Source: Notoacmeibacter marinus
GTDB taxonomy: Bacteria > Pseudomonadota > Alphaproteobacteria > Rhizobiales > Rhizobiaceae
Reading direction: 5' to 3'
Assembly: GCF_002238045.1 (NCBI RefSeq)
Contig: NZ_NBYO01000001.1
Coordinates: 1,116,001-1,180,000 of the forward strand
Length of the DNA: 64,000 bases
Shown here: piece by piece, positions 35,311 through 44,739 of the stretch
Numbering within the stretch: position 1 is the stretch's first letter
How the letters are laid out: the number at the start of each line of letters is the position of its first letter
Notes under the pieces: generated by a model
The model's input: the letters and a program-made list of their open reading frames with translations, nothing else
Told to the model about the DNA's origin: nothing
Database searches by the model: none
Made by a program: the position numbers and the translations under genes

Positions 35311-37458
35311 ATGCTGAAACTATGGAAGACGCTCGGAATACGCAGCCAGATCTCACTTGGGTTTCTCCCGCTCATTTTGCTGATGAGCTTCCTGTCGATC
35401 AATGCGGTGTGGGGGGTCAACGGCGTATCGTCCCTGTTCAGCTCGTATCGCGACACCGCAGAAGACAGTCTGATCGTCGCCCACGCGGACTACCAGTTCG
35501 GAACGATGCGCCGCGCGGTCAAGGCGTTCGAGGGCGACCCGTCCGAAGAGGTCGTCACATCCTTCGAAACGAGTCTTGATGCGTTGCGCGCTGATGAGGC
35601 GGTGTTGTCGGAACGCTTCTACGAACAGGCCGAGTTCTGGGATCTTCTGACCCATCTGCAGGAACTGGTCGAAACCTATGCGGAGAACTTCGAAACGCTG
35701 GTCGAACTTGAGAGCCGACGCGGGCTCCTCCAGGCGAAAGTGGACGATTTCGGCCCTTGGACCTCTATCGCCCTGCACGACATCATGCGCTCGGCCTGGC
35801 GAAACGACAACACCGAGGCGCTTTATCGCGCGGTTGCCGTCAATGAAGCGCTGACGAGCAGTCTCTACGCGGCGGAACGCTTCGCCAAGAGCAATGATCT
35901 TGCGGTCTATGAAGAAGCGCAGGCCCATCTGGCGGAGGCAACCGGGCGGTTCGATGCTTTGAGAGAATCCCTGTTCCGATCCATTCAGATCAATCGGGCG
36001 CTCTCGGCCCGCACGCTTCTCGACAATTATGGCCAGCGCCTGGTCGATCTGAAGGATACGGTGGTCGCCAAACAGGCCATAAACACCGAGACGCTGGCGC
36101 CGATCGATGCCGAAATGAGCGCCGCCTTTGACGATCTGCGCAACGGTATCGCCGAAAGCCAGCGCGCATTCGGCTCGCAGGCGGAAACCATGGCCGATTC
36201 GGCCATGATGAGCACGATCACGATCAGCCTGGCGGTCATCGTCTTCGGCCTGTTGCTGGCCTACATCGTCGGTCGGATGATCGCCCGAACCGTTCGCCAA
36301 CTGGCGGACGTGACCGAAGAGATCGCTCATGGCAATCACGAGGTCAGCGTCGGCGGAGCCGAGCACCGGCACGAGCTCGGCGCAATGGCCCGTTCGCTCA
36401 AGGTTTTCCAAGAGAACGACCGCGCCAGGCAGCAGGCCGAGCACGAAGCGGCGGAGAGTCGCGAGCGAGCCGAAGAAGAGCGTCAGCGGCACGAAGCCCA
36501 ACGGCTGCGCGAGGCCGAGATCCTGCAAAATACACTCGATGAGATCGCGGCGGCGCTGGACCGCCTCGCTGCCGGCGATCTGACGGTCCGCCTCGGCCCG
36601 GTCGACGAGCGGTACGATATTATCCGCACGCAGTTCAACGAGGCCGTCGCAGCCCTCGACAGCGCGCTGGTTTCGGTCGTTGGCTCGGCCGGATCGATCT
36701 ATAACGGGCTCGGCGAAATCTCCACTGCGGCGAGCGAACTGGCGCGACGGACCGAGCAGCAGGCCGCCAGCCTCGAACAGACCGTGACATCGTTGTCGGA
36801 AGTCGCCGCCGCGGTGGACCAGACAGCCGACGGTGCCAGCAATGCGCAGCGTTCTGCGGAAATCGCCCAGCGCAACGCTCAGGAGGGCGGCCGGATTGTC
36901 GACGATACCATCGTGGCCATGTCGTCCATCGAAAAATCATCCAATGAGATCGGGCAAATCATCGGCGTGATCGACGACATCGCCTTCCAGACCAATCTGC
37001 TGGCCTTGAACGCCGGCGTCGAGGCGGCGCGCGCCGGAGAAGCCGGCGACGGTTTCGCGGTCGTCGCCCAGGAGGTTCGCCAGCTCGCCCAGCGTTCGGC
37101 CGAGGCTGCAAAGGAGATCAAGAAACTGATCACCAATTCCGGCGCGCAGGTGAAACAGGGCGTCGGCCTGGCGACGGCTTCGGGGGAATCGCTGAAGACC
37201 ATCATGGCCGAGATCGCCCAGGTGACCGAGGCCGTCTCGGAGATCGCCGAAAGCACCAAGGAGCAGTCGGTGAGCCTCCGCGACGTATCCGACTCGGCCA
37301 ACAAGATGGACGAAATGACGCAGCACAACGCTGCGATGGTGGAAGAAACCACGGCGGCCGCCAACACGCTGCTCGGTGAGACGGCGCAATTGACCGAAAT
37401 GGTCGGTCGCTTCGACGTTTCCGACATGGAAGACGACCAGCAGTGGATGGCTGCCTGA
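35311..37458 (+). CDS. methyl-accepting chemotaxis protein
   Basis: The 715-residue transmembrane chemoreceptor has a first transmembrane helix (residues about 10-30), a long all-helical periplasmic domain of about 270 residues, a second transmembrane helix ([19 protein letters not shown]), a HAMP domain, a charged coiled coil ([19 protein letters not shown]), a second HAMP-like segment ([19 protein letters not shown]) and the signalling tip [20 protein letters not shown] followed by [16 protein letters not shown]. The helical sensor fits 4HB/HBM-type domains. The ATG at 35311 was preferred; a GTG at 35302 has a near but tight ribosome-binding site. No CheR-binding pentapeptide is seen at the C-terminus. 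Confidence 0.93.
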   Translation: MLKLWKTLGIRSQISLGFLPLILLMSFLSINAVWGVNGVSSLFSSYRDTAEDSLIVAHADYQFGTMRRAVKAFEGDPSEEVVTSFETSLDALRADEAVLSERFYEQAEFWDLLTHLQELVETYAENFETLVELESRRGLLQAKVDDFGPWTSIALHDIMRSAWRNDNTEALYRAVAVNEALTSSLYAAERFAKSNDLAVYEEAQAHLAEATGRFDALRESLFRSIQINRALSARTLLDNYGQRLVDLKDTVVAKQAINTETLAPIDAEMSAAFDDLRNGIAESQRAFGSQAETMADSAMMSTITISLAVIVFGLLLAYIVGRMIARTVRQLADVTEEIAHGNHEVSVGGAEHRHELGAMARSLKVFQENDRARQQAEHEAAESRERAEEERQRHEAQRLREAEILQNTLDEIAAALDRLAAGDLTVRLGPVDERYDIIRTQFNEAVAALDSALVSVVGSAGSIYNGLGEISTAASELARRTEQQAASLEQTVTSLSEVAAAVDQTADGASNAQRSAEIAQRNAQEGGRIVDDTIVAMSSIEKSSNEIGQIIGVIDDIAFQTNLLALNAGVEAARAGEAGDGFAVVAQEVRQLAQRSAEAAKEIKKLITNSGAQVKQGVGLATASGESLKTIMAEIAQVTEAVSEIAESTKEQSVSLRDVSDSANKMDEMTQHNAAMVEETTAAANTLLGETAQLTEMVGRFDVSDMEDDQQWMAA

Positions 37459-37554
37459 GGGACCGAGCCATCGAATTACAAAGAGTGAGGCTCGGCGCTG
37501 CCGGGTCTCCAGTCTTGTGACCCTCCCCGCAATCGGTCGCCGCAGCGGCGCAAG

Positions 37555-37572
37555 CTGTCACGCCATTGTCAC
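37555..37572 (+). promoter_or_regulatory. PHO box (PhoB-binding site)
   Basis: CTGTCAC-gcca-TTGTCAC gives two 7-bp direct repeats at 11-bp spacing, matching the PhoB consensus CTGTCAT-N4-CTGTCAT at 12 of 14 half-site bases. It lies 48 bases before the ATG of the phytase-like gene, so that gene is probably induced by phosphate starvation. Confidence 0.75.
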
Positions 37573-37620
37573 GCAAACTCCCTAGGCGGACGCATACCCC
37601 GTCCATCGAAGGAGAAATTC

Positions 37621-39822
37621 ATGACGATCCGCGTCCTGTCATCGGTGTCGCTGGCGGCGCTCCTTGCCGCCACCGCCTTCGCCAGTCCCGCCAAGACCGA
37701 ACCGGTCTTCAACCGCATCGCCTCCTTTCCGGTGAACACCAATCTCGGCAGCGACGAGGATCAGGCGACGGAGACGAGCGCCGAAATCATCGCGGCGACG
37801 GATGACGGCAATATGCTCGTCTATACGGACAGCCCCGCCGGGCGTATCGGCTTCATCGACATTACCGATCCATCGTCTCCGAAGGGCGCGGGCTTCGTGG
37901 CGACAGACGGCGAGCCGACCTCGATCTCCGTGACCGGCACGATCGGGTTTGCGGGCGTCAACACTTCGGAGAGCTACACCGCCCCGTCCGGCCACCTGGC
38001 CATCGTCGACATTGCGGCCAAGACCATTACCAAAAGCTGCGACCTTGAGGGGCAGCCTGACAGCCTGGCCGTCGCCGAAGATGGCAGCCGCCTTGCCGTC
38101 GCCATCGAAAACGAACGCGACGAAGATCTGAACGATGGCGAAATACCGCAAATGCCGGCAGGCTATGTGGCGATCGTGCCGCTTACGGATGGCCTGCCGG
38201 ATTGCGGCGCGATGATCAAAGCCGACGTCACCGGCCTGGCCGAAATCGCAGGCGACGATCCGGAGCCGGAATTCGTCGACTTCAACGATGCCGGTGAGAT
38301 CGCGGTGACGCTTCAGGAAAACAACCACATCGTCATTCTCGATGGCGAGACCGGCAAGGTCGTCAGCCATTTTTCCGTCGGCACGGTCGATCTGGAGAAG
38401 ATCGATATTGCCGAAGACGATGCCATCGCCTTCGACGGTTCGGCAAAGGACGTCCGCCGCGAACCGGACGCGGTGCAATGGATCGACAATGACCGCCTCG
38501 CGACCGCAAATGAGGGCGACTATGAAGGCGGCAGCCGCGGCTTTACGATCTTTTCCAAAATCGGCGATGTCGTGCAGGAAAGCGGGCCCTCCTTCGAATA
38601 TGAGGTCGCGCGGGCCGGCCACTATCCCGAGGGACGTTCGGAGAACAAAGGCGCCGAGCCGGAAGGCATGGAGGTCGCCGTCTTCGGCGACCGGACCGTC
38701 ATGTTCCTGCTATCCGAACGCGGTTCGGTCATCGGGGTCTACGATCTCGGCGAGGATGGCCAAGCGACATTTCGGCAATTACTGCCAAGCGGCCTTGCGC
38801 CGGAGGGCGCCATCGCCATTCCGTCTCGTAATCTGCTGGCCGTTTCCAACGAGGCCGATCTGATCGAGGATGGCGGCGTGCGCAGTCATGTCACGCTCTA
38901 CAGCCTCGCGGACGGCGAAGCGGATTATCCGCAGATCGTTTCTGCCGACGACGACAATGGCACGCCCATTGGCTGGGGCGCATTGTCCGGGCTGGCTTCG
39001 GACCCGACCGATCCTTCGGTGCTCCATGCCGTCAATGACAGCTTCTATGCCGGCGCGCCGTCGATCTTCACAATCGATGCGTCCCAGACGCCTGCGACGA
39101 TCACCGCCACGACGCCGGTAACGCTGAATGGCCAACCCGCCGAGAAGCTCGATCTGGAAGGGATCGCTCCAGACGGCGAGGGCGGCTTCTGGCTGGCATC
39201 GGAAGGCCGGACCGACCGGGATATTCCGCATCGCCTTGTCCGTGTCGACGGCGCGGGTGCGATTGTGGACGAACTCCCCCTGCCGGAAAGCCTGCTAGCG
39301 CATGAGAAGCGTTTTGGCATGGAGGGTGTCACGAAGCTGGACGATACGCTCTACATCGCAATCCAGCGCGAATGGGCGGACGATCCGGACGGCATGGCGA
39401 AGATCCTAGCCTACGATCTGGCGGCCAGGGTCTGGACCGCAGCGCATTATCCGCTGGAGAGCACGGAAACAGGATGGGTCGGCCTGTCCGAGATCACCGC
39501 CCATGGCGACGTGCTCTATGTGATCGAGCGCGATAACCAGATTGGCGAGGCGGCCCGCATCAAGCGCCTTTACCGCATCCCGCTTGCGGACCTGAAGATG
39601 GTTGAGCCCGGCTCCGAACTGCCGGTTGTGAAAAAGGAGATGGTCCACGATTTCATGGACGATCTGAAGGCCGGCAACGGCTATGTGGTCGATAAGATCG
39701 AAGGTTTTGCCATTGGCGGAGACGGTCGCGGATGGGCGGTTACCGACAATGACGGCGTAGACGATTCCAACGGCGAGACACGTTTCTTCACCATTGGCGA
39801 AGTTTCTGTCTCCACCAATTGA
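37621..39822 (+). CDS. secreted phytase-like esterase/phosphatase
   Basis: The 733-residue protein has a signal peptide (cleavage after TAFA) and two beta-propeller-like parts: an N-terminal half resembling choice-of-anchor/LVIVD-type repeats (GRIGFIDITDPSSPKG, SGHLAIVDIAAKT) and, from about residue 440, an esterase-like phytase domain (PF13449): WGALSGLASDPTDPSVLHAV, EKLDLEGIAPDGEGGFWLAS and YVIERDNQIGEAARIKRLY. Such proteins act in the periplasm or outside on phosphate esters. The upstream PHO box supports a role in phosphorus scavenging. No catalytic residue can be assigned with certainty. Monocistronic. Confidence 0.85.
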   Translation: MTIRVLSSVSLAALLAATAFASPAKTEPVFNRIASFPVNTNLGSDEDQATETSAEIIAATDDGNMLVYTDSPAGRIGFIDITDPSSPKGAGFVATDGEPTSISVTGTIGFAGVNTSESYTAPSGHLAIVDIAAKTITKSCDLEGQPDSLAVAEDGSRLAVAIENERDEDLNDGEIPQMPAGYVAIVPLTDGLPDCGAMIKADVTGLAEIAGDDPEPEFVDFNDAGEIAVTLQENNHIVILDGETGKVVSHFSVGTVDLEKIDIAEDDAIAFDGSAKDVRREPDAVQWIDNDRLATANEGDYEGGSRGFTIFSKIGDVVQESGPSFEYEVARAGHYPEGRSENKGAEPEGMEVAVFGDRTVMFLLSERGSVIGVYDLGEDGQATFRQLLPSGLAPEGAIAIPSRNLLAVSNEADLIEDGGVRSHVTLYSLADGEADYPQIVSADDDNGTPIGWGALSGLASDPTDPSVLHAVNDSFYAGAPSIFTIDASQTPATITATTPVTLNGQPAEKLDLEGIAPDGEGGFWLASEGRTDRDIPHRLVRVDGAGAIVDELPLPESLLAHEKRFGMEGVTKLDDTLYIAIQREWADDPDGMAKILAYDLAARVWTAAHYPLESTETGWVGLSEITAHGDVLYVIERDNQIGEAARIKRLYRIPLADLKMVEPGSELPVVKKEMVHDFMDDLKAGNGYVVDKIEGFAIGGDGRGWAVTDNDGVDDSNGETRFFTIGEVSVSTN

Positions 39823-39845
39823 GCTCCTTACACCGTTATCGAACG

Positions 39846-39880
39846 AAAAAGGCCGGGCGCAGTGCCCGGCCTTCTCTTTT
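39846..39880. terminator. rho-independent terminator between the phytase-like gene and rpsP
   Basis: The arms aaggccgggc and gcccggcctt pair around a 5-base loop, with A-rich left and T-rich right flanks, so it serves both converging genes. Confidence 0.92.
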
Positions 39881-39905
39881 CGGCGATACCGTGTGATCGC
39901 TGACC

Positions 39906-40304
39906 TTACTCGGCTGCAGCTTCTTCTTCGCCGCCAGTGGTCTCGGCTTCGGCAGCAGCGGCGGCCGCTTCTTCCTCGGCGGCCTTGCGCTCGGCTTCAC
40001 GCTCCTGCGCCTTCTTGCCGGGCTTGGCCTTTTCCGGGTTGTTGCGGGCCGGGCGCTTCATCAGGCCGGCTTCGTCCAGAAAGCGCATGACGCGGTCGGT
40101 CGGCTGTGCGCCCTTCTCAAGCCATTCCTTGATGCGGTCTTCCTTAAGTTCGACGCGCTTGGCGTCCTTCGGAAGGGTTGGGTTCCACGAACCCAGATCC
40201 TCGATGAAACGGCCGTCGCGCGGGGCGCGGGCGTCTGCGGCGACGATATGGTAATAGGGGCGCTTCTTGGAGCCTGCGCGTGCGAGGCGGATTTTGATGG
40301 CCAT
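39906..40304 (-). CDS. rpsP: 30S ribosomal protein S16
   Basis: S16 stabilises the 5' domain of 16S rRNA. The 132-residue protein starts [20 protein letters not shown] and keeps [19 protein letters not shown] and the ERIKEWL-like helix ([17 protein letters not shown]). A 40-residue Ala/Glu-rich tail extends it beyond the usual 80-90 residues, as in other Hyphomicrobiales. It follows the chorismate mutase gene by 49 bases and is followed by a terminator and not by rimM, its normal neighbour. Confidence 0.97.
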   Translation of the reverse strand: MAIKIRLARAGSKKRPYYHIVAADARAPRDGRFIEDLGSWNPTLPKDAKRVELKEDRIKEWLEKGAQPTDRVMRFLDEAGLMKRPARNNPEKAKPGKKAQEREAERKAAEEEAAAAAAEAETTGGEEEAAAE

Positions 40305-40353
40305 GGTTTTCGTTCTCCTTGAATCTCAGTGAATTGGCTATCGTTGGTGGATT

Positions 40354-40674
40354 TCAGCTCTCCGCCTTCACATCGTCGGCGATCCGTTTGTGGTGATGGA
40401 TCACCTCGCGAATGATGAAGGCGAGGAATTTCTCTGCGAAATCGGGATCGAGATCGGCGTCTTCGGCCAGCTGGCGAAGACGTTCGATCTGCTTTTTTTC
40501 GCGGTCGGGGTCCGAAGGCGGCAGATCGTGCTTTGCCTTTAGTTCGCCGACTGCCTGGGTGCAGCGGAAACGCTCCGCTAGGGTATGAATCAATACCGCA
40601 TCGAAATTGTCGATCGAGCGGCGGTAGCCGGCGAGCAATTCGGCGGCGCGGGCACTGTCGTCAGGCTGCGTCAT
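40354..40674 (-). CDS. chorismate mutase (AroQ type)
   Basis: The 106-residue all-helical enzyme converts chorismate to prephenate for phenylalanine and tyrosine synthesis. GYRRSIDNFDAVLIHTLAERF, a typical first helix, is followed by TQAVGELKAKHDLPPSDPDRE and FLAFIIREVIHHHKRI, as in the monofunctional AroQ mutases that sit by rpsP in Rhizobiales. The ATG at 40674 lies inside the 3' end of the GNAT gene (14-bp overlap), so the two are coupled. Confidence 0.93.
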   Translation of the reverse strand: MTQPDDSARAAELLAGYRRSIDNFDAVLIHTLAERFRCTQAVGELKAKHDLPPSDPDREKKQIERLRQLAEDADLDPDFAEKFLAFIIREVIHHHKRIADDVKAES

Positions 40675-41218
40675 GGAAGCGCTCCCTGAAACGATCGGGC
40701 GAGAGGTGCCGCCATATCTGGCCCGTGCGGCCGGGCAACAGCATGAACGTTTCGCCGTTCCATGTAGCGCCAAGGCGTTTCGCAATCTTCTGCGAAGCGG
40801 CATTATTCGCGTCGATAGCGGAGATCGCCGTGCTCCAGCCAAGCCGGTCATAGGAGTCGCGGAGCGCGGCGGTTACGGCTTCGAGAGCAAAGCCGTTGCC
40901 CTGATGGAGCTTGTGCAGGCTGTAGCCAATCTCGGGCTCGGGTCGTCCTTCCGGATACCATGGGCCGCACCAGCCGATGGTGTCCCGGGTGTCTTTGCGC
41001 TCCACGGCGTAGAAGGTGTAGCCACGCAGGCTTTGATGCCCAATAAGGGCTGCAAAGGTCCGCCAACTTTGCCGACGATCCTGAACGCCACCAATATAGG
41101 CCGCCGTGTCCGGATCGGCGTAAATGGCAGCGACGGTCTCGAAATCGCTTTCGCGCCAGCCGCGCAGCAGAAGCCGCTCCGTCTCGATATTCGGCGATGG
41201 GGTAAGATAGTCGCTCAC
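40661..41218 (-). CDS. GNAT N-acetyltransferase (RimJ/RimL-like)
   Basis: The 185-residue protein begins with IETERLLLRGWRESDF and has IGWCGPWYPEGRPEPEIGYS, then GNGFALEAVTAALRDSYDRL and INANN-type IDANNAASQKIAKRLGA, the acetyl-CoA-binding features of RimJ/RimL-type acetyltransferases. Such enzymes acetylate ribosomal proteins or small molecules; the target is unknown. The GTG at 41218 starts the domain cleanly, 10 bases after the ffh stop. It sits in the ffh-chorismate mutase-rpsP operon. Confidence 0.88.
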   Translation of the reverse strand: MSDYLTPSPNIETERLLLRGWRESDFETVAAIYADPDTAAYIGGVQDRRQSWRTFAALIGHQSLRGYTFYAVERKDTRDTIGWCGPWYPEGRPEPEIGYSLHKLHQGNGFALEAVTAALRDSYDRLGWSTAISAIDANNAASQKIAKRLGATWNGETFMLLPGRTGQIWRHLSPDRFRERFHDAA

Positions 41219-41228
41219 GACAACCGGC

Positions 41229-42767
41229 TCACTTCTTCTTGCCCGGCAGACCGGGAAGACCCGGCAGCCCGCCCGCACCAGCGCCCGGCAGTCCAGGAAG
41301 GCCGCCCGGCATGCCGCCGCCGAGGCCGCCGGCCTGCGCTTGCTTGGCCATCGCTTCGATCTGCTTGGGGTCCATCTTCGACAGGTCCGGCATGCCGCCC
41401 ATGCCGCCGGGCATGCCCATCTTGCCGCCGAGCATCCCCATCATCTGGCGCATCTTGCCGCCGCCCTTCTTGCCGCCCATCGCCTTCATCATGTCGGCCA
41501 TCTGCTTATGCATCTTGAGCAGCTTGTTGATCTGCGCGGCATCGGTGCCGGAGCCGGCGGCGATGCGCTTCTTGCGGCTATGCTTCAATAGGGCGGGGTT
41601 CTCGCGCTCTTTCTTCGTCATCGACTGGATGATCGCGATCTGACGCCCGAACAGCTTGTCGTCCAGCCCGGCGGCGGCCATCTGATCCTTCATTTTCCCC
41701 ATGCCGGGCATCATGCCCATAATGCCGCCGAGGCCGCCCATCTTCTGCATCTGGCGCAACTGGTCGGCCAGATCGTTCATGTCGAACTTGCCGGAGGCCA
41801 TCTTCCTGGCCATCGCCGCCGCTTTTTCGGCGTCGATCTGTTCGGCGGCCCGCTCGACAAGCGAAACGATGTCGCCCATGCCGAGAATGCGGTCGGCGAT
41901 GCGGGACGGGTGGAAATCCTCCAGCGCGTCCATCTTCTCGCCGGTGCCGATCAGCTTGACGGGCTTGCCGGTGACCGAACGCATGGAGAGCGCGGCGCCG
42001 CCGCGCCCATCGCCATCCATGCGGGTCAGCACGATGCCGGTCACGCCAACGGCCTCGTCGAAATTCTCGGCCAGCGTCACGGCGTCCTGGCCGGTCAGGC
42101 TGTCGGCGACGAGCAGAATTTCGTGCGGATTGGCGGCGCGCTTGATGTCAGCGGCCTCGGCCATCAGCTCGGCATCGATGGAGGTGCGGCCGGCGGTATC
42201 GAGAATGACGACATCGTAGCCGCCGAGCCTGGCCGCCTGGACGGCGCGCGCGGAAATCTCGACCGGGGTCTGGCCGGCGATGATCGGCAGCGTCGCGACA
42301 TCGACCTGTTCGCCGATCTGGCGAAGCTGTTCCTGCGCGGCGGGGCGGCGCGTATCGAGAGACGCCATCAGAACCTTCTGGTTCTGGCGTTTCTGCAGGC
42401 GCAGACCGATCTTGCCGGTGGTCGTGGTCTTGCCAGAGCCCTGCAGGCCAACCATCATGATGACGACAGGCGCGGCGGCGTTCAGATCGATCGGCTCGGC
42501 GTCCGAGCCGAGCATCTCGACCAGTTCATCATGGACGATCTTGACGACCTGCTGGCCAGGCTTGATCGCCTTCAGCGTGGAGACGCCGACGGCCTTTTCG
42601 CGAACGCTTTCGGTGAAGGAGCGGACGACCGGCAGCGCGACATCGGCTTCGATCAGCGCGCGGCGCACTTCGCGCAGGGCCGCCTGCACATCCTGGTCGG
42701 ACAGCGCACCACGACCGGTCAGGCCGTCGAGAATTCCAGACAGGCGATCCGATAGGCTGTCGAACAT
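41229..42767 (-). CDS. ffh: signal recognition particle protein
   Basis: The 512-residue SRP54 homologue delivers ribosome-nascent chains to FtsY. The NG domain has the P-loop VGLQGSGKTTTTGKIG (residues about 106-121), DTRRPAAQEQL, VILDTAGR and TRMDGDGRGGAAL. The M domain is methionine-rich and carries the RNA-binding helix, GSGTDAAQINKLLK. A glycine/proline/methionine-rich tail of about 50 residues ends in LPGKKK. It heads the ffh-GNAT-chorismate mutase-rpsP operon. Confidence 0.97.
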   Translation of the reverse strand: MFDSLSDRLSGILDGLTGRGALSDQDVQAALREVRRALIEADVALPVVRSFTESVREKAVGVSTLKAIKPGQQVVKIVHDELVEMLGSDAEPIDLNAAAPVVIMMVGLQGSGKTTTTGKIGLRLQKRQNQKVLMASLDTRRPAAQEQLRQIGEQVDVATLPIIAGQTPVEISARAVQAARLGGYDVVILDTAGRTSIDAELMAEAADIKRAANPHEILLVADSLTGQDAVTLAENFDEAVGVTGIVLTRMDGDGRGGAALSMRSVTGKPVKLIGTGEKMDALEDFHPSRIADRILGMGDIVSLVERAAEQIDAEKAAAMARKMASGKFDMNDLADQLRQMQKMGGLGGIMGMMPGMGKMKDQMAAAGLDDKLFGRQIAIIQSMTKKERENPALLKHSRKKRIAAGSGTDAAQINKLLKMHKQMADMMKAMGGKKGGGKMRQMMGMLGGKMGMPGGMGGMPDLSKMDPKQIEAMAKQAQAGGLGGGMPGGLPGLPGAGAGGLPGLPGLPGKKK

Positions 42768-43159
42768 TCAGTCACTCCTTTGCTCCGCGGGTGGCACGGA
42801 GAATGGGAACGGTTGCGCCGTCGAACAAGCGGACAAAGCACAAACGCACCCGAGGGCGCATCGCGCTGTCGGGTGTTGACCTCCGGAATCCCGCGCCGCC
42901 TTCCGCTATCGGAAGGGCCGGCCCCGGTCGGCTTCGCAAAGCTGTCCGCTTCTCGAAATCGGCCGGGTCTTAGGCGAAATATGCGGCGATGGCAAGGCGG
43001 AGGGGCCGGTTTGTTGGCAGCAAACGCCGTCAGCCGAGCTGTTGCCGTCGACCTGCAAAGCGTTAATCTTCGCGTGCTAGTTCAAATTGCGGCCTCAATG
43101 CGTCATTATGGCCGTCACGAACCGTCATTCCCCCCAAGACCCTGGAGGAGCTGCGCCCC
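42768..43159. other. 392-bp intergenic region between divergent ffh and transglycosylase genes
   Basis: No acceptable coding frame, tRNA or known small RNA is seen. The left part must hold the ffh promoter and the right part the promoter of the transglycosylase gene, whose start follows a tggagga-type ribosome-binding site. The 4.5S RNA gene that pairs with Ffh is not here. Confidence 0.5.
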
Positions 43160-43981
43160 ATGGCCAAATTTCGCCCGGTCCGTCTCATTACCGGATCCGT
43201 ACTCGTTCTCGCACTCGGCCTTACCGCCGCCAACGCCGCGCCGCGCTGCGGCAACAATGCGTCCGGCTTCGACCAGTGGAAGCGCGATTTCGCTCCGGTC
43301 GCCCAGGCCAACGGGGTCGGGCAGCGCGGTCTGCAGGCTCTGGCCGGCGCGCGCTACAACAGCGCTACCATCAAAGCCGACCGTGCGGTGAAGAAGGGTG
43401 GCTCGGCTTTCTCCATGTCGCTTGGCACCTTCTGCAAGAAACGCGGCTGCGATGCCATCGTGCGGATCGGCAAGGACAAGAAGAAAAAGAACGCCCGGCT
43501 CCTCGCCAATATCGAGCAGCGCTACGGCATTCCTCCCGGCCCGTTAATGGCTATCTGGGGCATGGAAACCGGTTTTGGCCGCTTTACCGGCAACGAGCCG
43601 GTCGTCTCGTCGGCCGCGACGCTGGTCTATGACTGCCGGCGTTCGAACTTTTTCCTGCCACATCTGATCGCTGCGCTCCGCATGGTCGATAGTGGCGTGT
43701 TCTCCTCGCGCACCAAGGGCGCGGCCCACGCCGAATACGGCCATACGCAGTTTCTGCCGAACAATATCCTGCGTTTCGGTGTTGACGGAAATGGCGATGG
43801 CCGCGTCGATCTGAAAAACGCGACGGATGCGCTTCATTCGACGGCAAACTTCCTGCGTGCGCATGGCATGACGCGGAACTATCAGCCCGGGCAGGGCGGC
43901 TTCCGGGGTATTCAGGGCTGGAATGCAGCTTCCGTCTACCAGCAGGCCATCGCCAAGATGGGTGCGCAGATCGACGGTTGA
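43160..43981 (+). CDS. lytic murein transglycosylase (MltB-like, SLT_2)
   Basis: The 273-residue exported protein cleaves peptidoglycan glycan strands. After a signal peptide (cleavage near ANAA) it has the MltB-type catalytic block GPLMAIWGMETGFGRFTG, where the Glu of GMETGFG is the acid catalyst, then AEYGHTQFLPNNILRFGVDG, NATDALHSTANFLRAHGM and a NYQPGQGG-type end. It lacks the C-terminal peptidoglycan-binding domain often fused in this family. A strong terminator follows. Confidence 0.92.
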   Translation: MAKFRPVRLITGSVLVLALGLTAANAAPRCGNNASGFDQWKRDFAPVAQANGVGQRGLQALAGARYNSATIKADRAVKKGGSAFSMSLGTFCKKRGCDAIVRIGKDKKKKNARLLANIEQRYGIPPGPLMAIWGMETGFGRFTGNEPVVSSAATLVYDCRRSNFFLPHLIAALRMVDSGVFSSRTKGAAHAEYGHTQFLPNNILRFGVDGNGDGRVDLKNATDALHSTANFLRAHGMTRNYQPGQGGFRGIQGWNAASVYQQAIAKMGAQIDG

Positions 43982-44000
43982 TGGATTAGCCCCAAGCATG

Positions 44001-44036
44001 AAAAAGCCGGCGCGAAAGCGCCGGCTTTTCTTTTGG
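44001..44036. terminator. rho-independent terminator between the transglycosylase and carbonic anhydrase genes
   Basis: The arms aaaagccggcgc and gcgccggctttt form a 12-bp perfect stem with a GAAA tetraloop, flanked by A and T runs, usable by both converging genes. Confidence 0.95.
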
Positions 44037-44045
44037 CCGGAACTG

Positions 44046-44690
44046 TCAGCCGCCGGCCACCTGTCTTTCGAATTCGCCGCTATCGGTGTTGAGCGTCCAG
44101 AGTTCGCCGGTCGAAATATCGAACCAGCCGCCATGCAGCGACAGTTTGCCCTTCTTCTCAAGCTGCTCCACACAGGGGAAAGTGCGCAGATTGGCAAGGG
44201 AATGTTTGACGGCGGTGCGCTCCAGCGCGGTCTGCCGCTCGGCGTCGTCCTTGATGGCGCGGCTGCGAACCTGCTCGGCCGGTTCTTCCAGAAGGCCGAT
44301 CCATTTGCCGATGAAATCTCCCGGCGAAAGCGGTTCGGAAGGGTTCAGCTTGGCGGCGATGCCGCCGCAGCGACCATGGCCCATGACCAGAATGTGCTGA
44401 ACGCGCAGAGCCTGCACCGCAAATTCCAACGCGGCCGAGGTGGAATGATAGTCGTCGTCCGGCGCGTAAGGCGGCACCAGATTGGCGACGTTGCGGATCA
44501 CGAAGATTTCGCCCGGGGCCGAATTGAAGATCACTTCCGGCGCGGCGCGGCTGTCGCAACATGCAATAACGAGGGTCGAAGGCTTCTGCCCTTCCTCGGC
44601 CAGCGTGCGATAGCGCTCGGTTTCAAAGGAAAACCGGCCGCGCATGAAGGAGGCGTATCCCTGTTCCAGATGATCCGGAAGATGACCCAT
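44046..44690 (-). CDS. beta-class carbonic anhydrase
   Basis: The 214-residue zinc enzyme interconverts CO2 and bicarbonate. The zinc ligands are Cys45 (in IACCDSRAAPEVIF), His105 and Cys108 (VMGHGRCGG), with the Asp46/Arg48 dyad intact. LRTFPCVEQLEKKGKL and GGWFDISTGELW near the end are typical of the bacterial beta class. The ATG at 44690 follows an acgaacg-poor region, without competing starts. Monocistronic. Confidence 0.95.
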   Translation of the reverse strand: MGHLPDHLEQGYASFMRGRFSFETERYRTLAEEGQKPSTLVIACCDSRAAPEVIFNSAPGEIFVIRNVANLVPPYAPDDDYHSTSAALEFAVQALRVQHILVMGHGRCGGIAAKLNPSEPLSPGDFIGKWIGLLEEPAEQVRSRAIKDDAERQTALERTAVKHSLANLRTFPCVEQLEKKGKLSLHGGWFDISTGELWTLNTDSGEFERQVAGG

Positions 44691-44739
44691 AATCGTTCGT
44701 CCTTTCTCGTTCCTGCCCGCACCCTATGCTATGGGTATT

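Noticed and set aside
35353-36528. Antisense frame opposite the chemoreceptor gene
   Set aside because: Shadow of the coding strand with no recognisable domain.
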